Source of the DNA: Pseudoselenomonas ruminantium
GTDB taxonomy: Bacteria; Bacillota; Negativicutes; Selenomonadales; Selenomonadaceae
Assembly: GCA_015058655.1 (NCBI GenBank)
Contig: SVBX01000010.1
Location: 47,685 to 111,684, forward strand
Length of the DNA: 64,000 bases
Direction of reading: 5' to 3'
A model generated the notes under the pieces. It searched no databases, had not been told where the DNA came from, and saw only the letters and a program-made list of their open reading frames with translations. Positions 60,718 to 64,000 of the stretch are shown here, piece after piece. Position 1 is the stretch's first letter. The number at the start of each line of letters is the position of its first letter. The translations under genes were made by a program, and so were the position numbers.

Positions 60718-62019
60718 TTACCTTGTCTTGTAATCAAGCCCTATGCGCAGCACCGCCTGATTGCTGCTGCCCCCGTCCATGATGATGCAGGGGAAGGGCA
60801 TGCCATAGAACACATCCGTGTTGCGGGCAGAAGTGGTGATGCTGGTCTGTTCACGGGAACTGGTCTTGCCCGTCTCCACGCTGGAAATCACAAAGCCCTT
60901 CCGCTGAAGGATTTCTGCCGCTTCTGCCCCGGCTCCGTTGATGCCGCTGTCGTTTATCACCAGCACCTTGATTTCCGAAGGCTTCATAGGCTCCTGGGAT
61001 TCTTCCTCTGCCTTCTCTTCCTTGCCGGACTGGCCATCATGCTTCTCGCCCAGCTTGATGCCCTCCGGCAGGCTGCCCAGATACTTATCCTCTGCCTGCT
61101 GGTTTCTGTCCTGAAGCTCCTTGCTCATCTCAAGGCCCAAGGCCTTGGGCAGGATCTCCCTTACATCAGTAATATCCGGGATCCAGTAGCTGATATCCTG
61201 CAGGAAAGCAGGCTGCCCCGGCACCATCTGAGCTGCCAGCCCATTTTTGTGGACACTTTCCATAAGGCCGGCAAATTCCAGAAGCTCCGTGACGCTCATA
61301 TCAGTTTCCACCGCTTTGCGCACTTCCTCTGCCAGCTTTGGCAGACGGGGCAGCATATCGGGAGAAATGACCTGGGCCAGAACCGCCTTCACGAATTTCT
61401 GCTGGCGCCCTACCCGGCCAATGTCTCCTTCACCATCGCGGTAGCGCACATACTGAATAGCCCGGTCACCGTCCAGATGCTGCTCGCCCGGGTAGAGGTC
61501 AATGACCAGGCCCCCATTATCGTCCCAAGGGTCTTCATAGTACATGCGCTTCTCCACATTGAGATCCACACCGCCAATGGCATCAATGATGCGGGCAAAA
61601 GACTTGGTATCAATGAGAATATAGTGGTCAATCTTCACCCCCAGCAAATTCTCCACTGTTCGCTGGGTAAGCTTGTGGCCCCCGAAAGCATAGGCATGAT
61701 TGATCTTATCATAGCCGTTGCCTTCAATGGCCACACGCGTATCACGCGGGATAGAAAGCAGCGCTGCCTTGGAACTGTCCACATCCACCGCAGCTACCAT
61801 CAGGGTATCGCTGCGGCCTGCATCATCAGCCCGACGATCCACGCCCATAATCATCACATATTTGACCTCATCAGGATGGCTGACGACATCCAAGGCTGAA
61901 TCACCAGTAGGATTGCCTTTCATGAAAGCCATCCCCACCAGCAATATCAGCAGGCAAATGCCGCCTAGCCATTTCACTCTGGTATAATCACGCTTCACCT
62001 TGCGTTTCTTTCGCATCAA
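60718..62019 (-). CDS. LytR-CpsA-Psr (LCP) family cell-wall ligase
   Basis: The 433-aa protein has an N-terminal membrane segment (residues 18-33), the LCP catalytic domain (VMIMGVDRRADDAGRSDTLM, LLSIPRDTRVAIEG, KINHAYAFGG, GEQHLDGDRAIQYVRYR) and a C-terminal LytR_C domain (IKVLVINDSGINGAGAEAAEIL). LCP enzymes move lipid-linked polymers onto peptidoglycan at the outer face of the cytoplasmic membrane. It is 14 bp upstream of the ABC-F gene on the same strand, forming an LCP, ABC-F, RecD2 run. Confidence 0.9.
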   Translation of the reverse strand: MMRKKRKVKRDYTRVKWLGGICLLILLVGMAFMKGNPTGDSALDVVSHPDEVKYVMIMGVDRRADDAGRSDTLMVAAVDVDSSKAALLSIPRDTRVAIEGNGYDKINHAYAFGGHKLTQRTVENLLGVKIDHYILIDTKSFARIIDAIGGVDLNVEKRMYYEDPWDDNGGLVIDLYPGEQHLDGDRAIQYVRYRDGEGDIGRVGRQQKFVKAVLAQVISPDMLPRLPKLAEEVRKAVETDMSVTELLEFAGLMESVHKNGLAAQMVPGQPAFLQDISYWIPDITDVREILPKALGLEMSKELQDRNQQAEDKYLGSLPEGIKLGEKHDGQSGKEEKAEEESQEPMKPSEIKVLVINDSGINGAGAEAAEILQRKGFVISSVETGKTSSREQTSITTSARNTDVFYGMPFPCIIMDGGSSNQAVLRIGLDYKTR

Positions 62020-62193
62020 AGTTCTGCTCCTTACCTATATATATGCACATTTCCATGAAGCCTAGTATATCAAATAAAGTGGCCAGTCGCAATGATTTGG
62101 AGCCAGACATAGCAAATAGGAAAAATTATACTGTTCAAGCAGGATAAAATAAGGTAAGATTGAATCATTAACAGCAAGAAAGGTAGTGATAAG

Positions 62194-63345
62194 ATGATAC
62201 GCCTGCCCGTAAAGAAACTGAAACCCGGCATGATTGTCGCCCAAAGCATATACAACAAGCGCGGAGGCAGCTACCTAGTCAAAGGAAATCCTCTGACGCC
62301 TGAATATATAGCCAGACTGTCCAAGATGGAACTGCCCGCTGTGACGGTTACCTCCTCTGATCCCAGATTCCAGCTGCCTCCTCCGGAGGACATCGTGCAG
62401 GAGCGAACCCGCATTCACGCCATAGAGACTGTTTATAATGCCTTTCAGACTATTGAAAAAGATGGCAGCCTGGATGTTGCTGCCATACAATCAGTTACCG
62501 ACAATCTGGTGCTGGACATCATCGAGCGGCGAAACAATCTGGTGCAGCTGACTGATATTCGCCTCCATGACACTTACACTTTTGCCCACAGCGTGAATGT
62601 AGCGATTCTCTCCGCCATGCTTGGCGTGCTGAATGGCTTCAATCAGAAGGATCTGCAGCTCCTCACCATGGGAGCCATGCTCCATGACATGGGCAAGATT
62701 GATACCCCTAGCGAAATTCTGAACAAACCGGGACGGCTGACTGAAATGGAGTTCGATACCATCAAGCAGCACCCAGCCAATGGAGCGCTGAGAATCATGG
62801 AGCTCCAGGACAAGCTGCCTTGGGCCAGCACTTTGGCTTCTATCGCTGCTGAGCACCATGAACATATCAATGGCAAAGGCTACCCCCGAGGCCTCAAAGG
62901 TGGTCAGATAAACCGTTTTGCCAGACTGGTAGCAATAGCAGATGTATATGATGCCCTCACCAGTGTCAGGCCCTACAAAAAAGCATATCCCCCCAGCGTA
63001 GCCCACAACATCATGGTAAGGCTGAACCGCGGGCAGTTTGATCCCAATGCCCTGGAAACTTTTTTCAACAATGTAGCCCTCTATCCTGTAGGAACCGTCC
63101 TAAAGACCGTTTATGGCTACGCTATCGTCTCCGACATCGAATTTGGGCGCACCTCCACCCCAACCATCGTTGTTTTTGCCAATCTGGAAGGGAAGCTCAT
63201 CAAAAAGCCCCTGACTATCAACCTCAGCAACACAGAAGAAAAGAATGATGCCATCCAGCTGGTAATACTGGATAACGAACTGAGACATTTCATCCATGAA
63301 CTAAACATAGACCCTTCCTATTACCTGCTGAATCAGGGAAAATAA
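62194..63345 (+). CDS. HD-GYP domain protein, putative cyclic-di-GMP phosphodiesterase
   Basis: The 383-aa protein has a DUF3391-like N-terminus (IRLPVKKLKPGMIVAQSIYN), an HD-GYP domain with TFAHSVNVAIL, the MLHDMGKID pair, HHEHINGKGYPRGL (GYP motif) and ARLVAIADVYDALTS, and a 90-residue C-terminal extension. HD-GYP enzymes hydrolyse cyclic di-GMP. There is no membrane segment or receiver domain. It is divergent from the LCP gene and ends at a strong terminator. Confidence 0.9.
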   Translation: MIRLPVKKLKPGMIVAQSIYNKRGGSYLVKGNPLTPEYIARLSKMELPAVTVTSSDPRFQLPPPEDIVQERTRIHAIETVYNAFQTIEKDGSLDVAAIQSVTDNLVLDIIERRNNLVQLTDIRLHDTYTFAHSVNVAILSAMLGVLNGFNQKDLQLLTMGAMLHDMGKIDTPSEILNKPGRLTEMEFDTIKQHPANGALRIMELQDKLPWASTLASIAAEHHEHINGKGYPRGLKGGQINRFARLVAIADVYDALTSVRPYKKAYPPSVAHNIMVRLNRGQFDPNALETFFNNVALYPVGTVLKTVYGYAIVSDIEFGRTSTPTIVVFANLEGKLIKKPLTINLSNTEEKNDAIQLVILDNELRHFIHELNIDPSYYLLNQGK

Positions 63346-63371
63346 AAAGCCGCAATCGCGGCTTTTTATTT
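63340..63371 (+). terminator. Terminator of the HD-GYP gene
   Basis: A perfect 14-bp stem (63340-63353 with 63358-63371) with five T overlaps the stop codon region. Confidence 0.88.
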
Positions 63372-63392
63372 TCCCACTATCGCCAGTAAGTT

Positions 63393-63608
63393 AGGGACAT
63401 GGGTGTGGCATAAGCGGAATGTGTGAAATTTTTCCGCAGGAAAAATCTCAAGTGGAGCGTTGCCATACCCATGTCCTGAACGACTCGCAACAGTAAACTA
63501 TTCCATCGCTAGTGAGTGAGGGACTTGGGTATGGCATAAGCGGAACGTGTGAAATTTTTCCGCAGGAAAAATCTCAAGTGAAGCGTTGTCATGCCCATGT
63601 CCCGAACG
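63393..63608. repeat. Two direct copies of a 90-bp structured repeat
   Basis: Copies at 63393-63482 and 63519-63608 differ at about eight positions and have a period of 126 bp. Each folds on itself: outer arms GGACATGGGT and ACCCATGTCC, and an inner ATTTTTCC/GGAAAAAT hairpin. No open reading frame fits. They lie between the HD-GYP gene and the rRNA terminator. Confidence 0.85.
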
Positions 63609-63619
63609 CCTTAGCATAG

Positions 63620-63643
63620 CAAAAAAGCACCCCGCAGGGTGCT
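63620..63643 (-). terminator. rRNA operon terminator
   Basis: An AGCACCC/GGGTGCT stem followed on the minus strand by six T lies 8 bp after the 5S rRNA 3' end. Confidence 0.87.
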
Positions 63644-63650
63644 TGCTCAA

Positions 63651-63765
63651 CCAGCAGCTTCCTATCCTCCCAGCCCGTCTACAGGCAAGTACTTTCGGCC
63701 TCTTGGTGCTTAACTACTGTGTTCGGAATGGGAACAGGTGGATCCACCAAGGCATCGCCACTGGA
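63651..63765 (-). rRNA. rrf: 5S ribosomal RNA
   Basis: On the minus strand the segment starts TCCAGTGGCGATGCC and contains the universal 5S core CCCATTCCGAACACAG, AGTTAAGC and GCCTGTAGACGGGCTGGG. Length is about 115 nt. It is the last gene of an rRNA operon and is followed by a terminator; ends are accurate to a few bases. Confidence 0.95.
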
Positions 63766-63929
63766 TTCTATTGAAAGATTGCTCTTTCAAAACTATACAG
63801 AAGAATTTACTTTGTATTGAACATTTTGGGAAGTTACTTGACGGTAACTTCGCGGTTGCAACCTCATCCACCGCCTTCGGCGGTCCCCCTTCCCCAGAGG
63901 GGAAGGCTTTGGTTGCGACCTTTTATTAA
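63766..63929 (-). other. 23S-5S internal transcribed spacer
   Basis: The 164-bp spacer includes a TTGAAAGA/TCTTTCAA hairpin at 63771-63790 and a full copy of the dispersed repeat at 63859-63919. No tRNA gene is seen. Confidence 0.8.
63859..63919. repeat. Dispersed intergenic repeat inside the rRNA spacer
   Basis: The segment contains CCTCATCCACCGCCTTCGGC, then CCTTCCCCAGAGGGGAAGGC, and is bordered by GGTTGCAACC and GGTTGCGACC. It matches the repeat family at 24147-24265 and the partial copy at 54548-54574. Confidence 0.75.
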
Positions 63930-64000
63930 GTTAAGCCCTCGACATATTAGTAGTAGTTAGCTTCACTCCTCACGGAGCTTCCACACCTACCCTATCAACC
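63930..64000 (-). rRNA. rrl: 23S ribosomal RNA, 3' end (partial)
   Basis: On the minus strand the window edge reads GGTTGATAGGGTAGGTGTGG and ends CTAATATGTCGAGGGCTTAA, the conserved last stretch of bacterial 23S rRNA. The gene continues beyond the window. Confidence 0.93.

Noticed and set aside
63766..63929. Possible tRNA in the 23S-5S spacer
   Set aside because: No cloverleaf or GTTCGA-type T-arm is present; the space is filled by a hairpin and the dispersed repeat.

Overview
Organism. The window looks like a chromosome segment of a diderm Firmicute, most likely a Negativicute of the Selenomonas group (inference). Firmicute-style genes (AraC regulators, an ABC-F ATPase, an LCP cell-wall ligase, RecD2, NfnAB) sit beside a true outer-membrane two-partner secretion transporter and its giant exoprotein. 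The right end holds a 5S rRNA and the 3' end of a 23S rRNA, both on the minus strand.

Layout. 1-17.3 kb is an inositol-type sugar island: a PTS IIA protein, three xylose-isomerase-like TIM-barrel isomerases (one clearly IolI), three Gfo/Idh/MocA dehydrogenases (two IolG-like), two IolT-like sugar/H+ symporters and two cupin-AraC regulators. An amidase, a truncated Tat-signal gene and a 706-aa cyclic-nucleotide-binding-domain protein of unknown role are interspersed. No iolB, iolC, iolD or canonical iolE is present in the window. 17.4-20.6 kb is an accessory patch on the minus strand: a small hydrolase, a zeta-toxin-like pair, a decayed deoD between 60-bp direct repeats, a TIGR04076-type gene and a HigBA-like toxin-antitoxin pair with an operator inside its promoter. 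20.7-27.9 kb is mostly core metabolism: DUF523, an exonuclease, NfnB/NfnA, a short methylenetetrahydrofolate reductase, a secreted lipase-like protein, an RpiB/LacAB-family isomerase and a YbjN-like protein.

27.4-49.2 kb is dominated by a two-partner secretion operon: the outer-membrane transporter TpsB, a TpsA exoprotein of about 6,520 residues in one uninterrupted frame, and a small YbjN-like protein directly downstream. A 63-bp element upstream of tpsB recurs upstream of a secreted esterase-fold protein at 55.7 kb, suggesting common control or a shared recombination history. 49.3-56.4 kb is again accessory: a hydrolase truncated at the edge of that element, a Tat-exported flavoprotein, an HU fragment, a GH84 glycosidase, fused HepT and acetyltransferase fragments and a formate/nitrite-type channel. 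56.5-63.4 kb is core: RecD2, ABC-F, LCP and HD-GYP proteins. Then come two copies of a structured 90-bp repeat and the end of the rRNA operon, whose 23S-5S spacer carries a copy of a dispersed repeat also found at 24.2 and 54.5 kb.

How the genes fit together. The two IolT-like carriers, IolG-like dehydrogenases and isomerases could import inositols or related polyols and oxidise and isomerise them under AraC control; direct repeats and dyads upstream of several of these genes are candidate operators. The tps operon would make and export a very large surface adhesin. All assignments come from reading the sequence and family knowledge; no database search was run.
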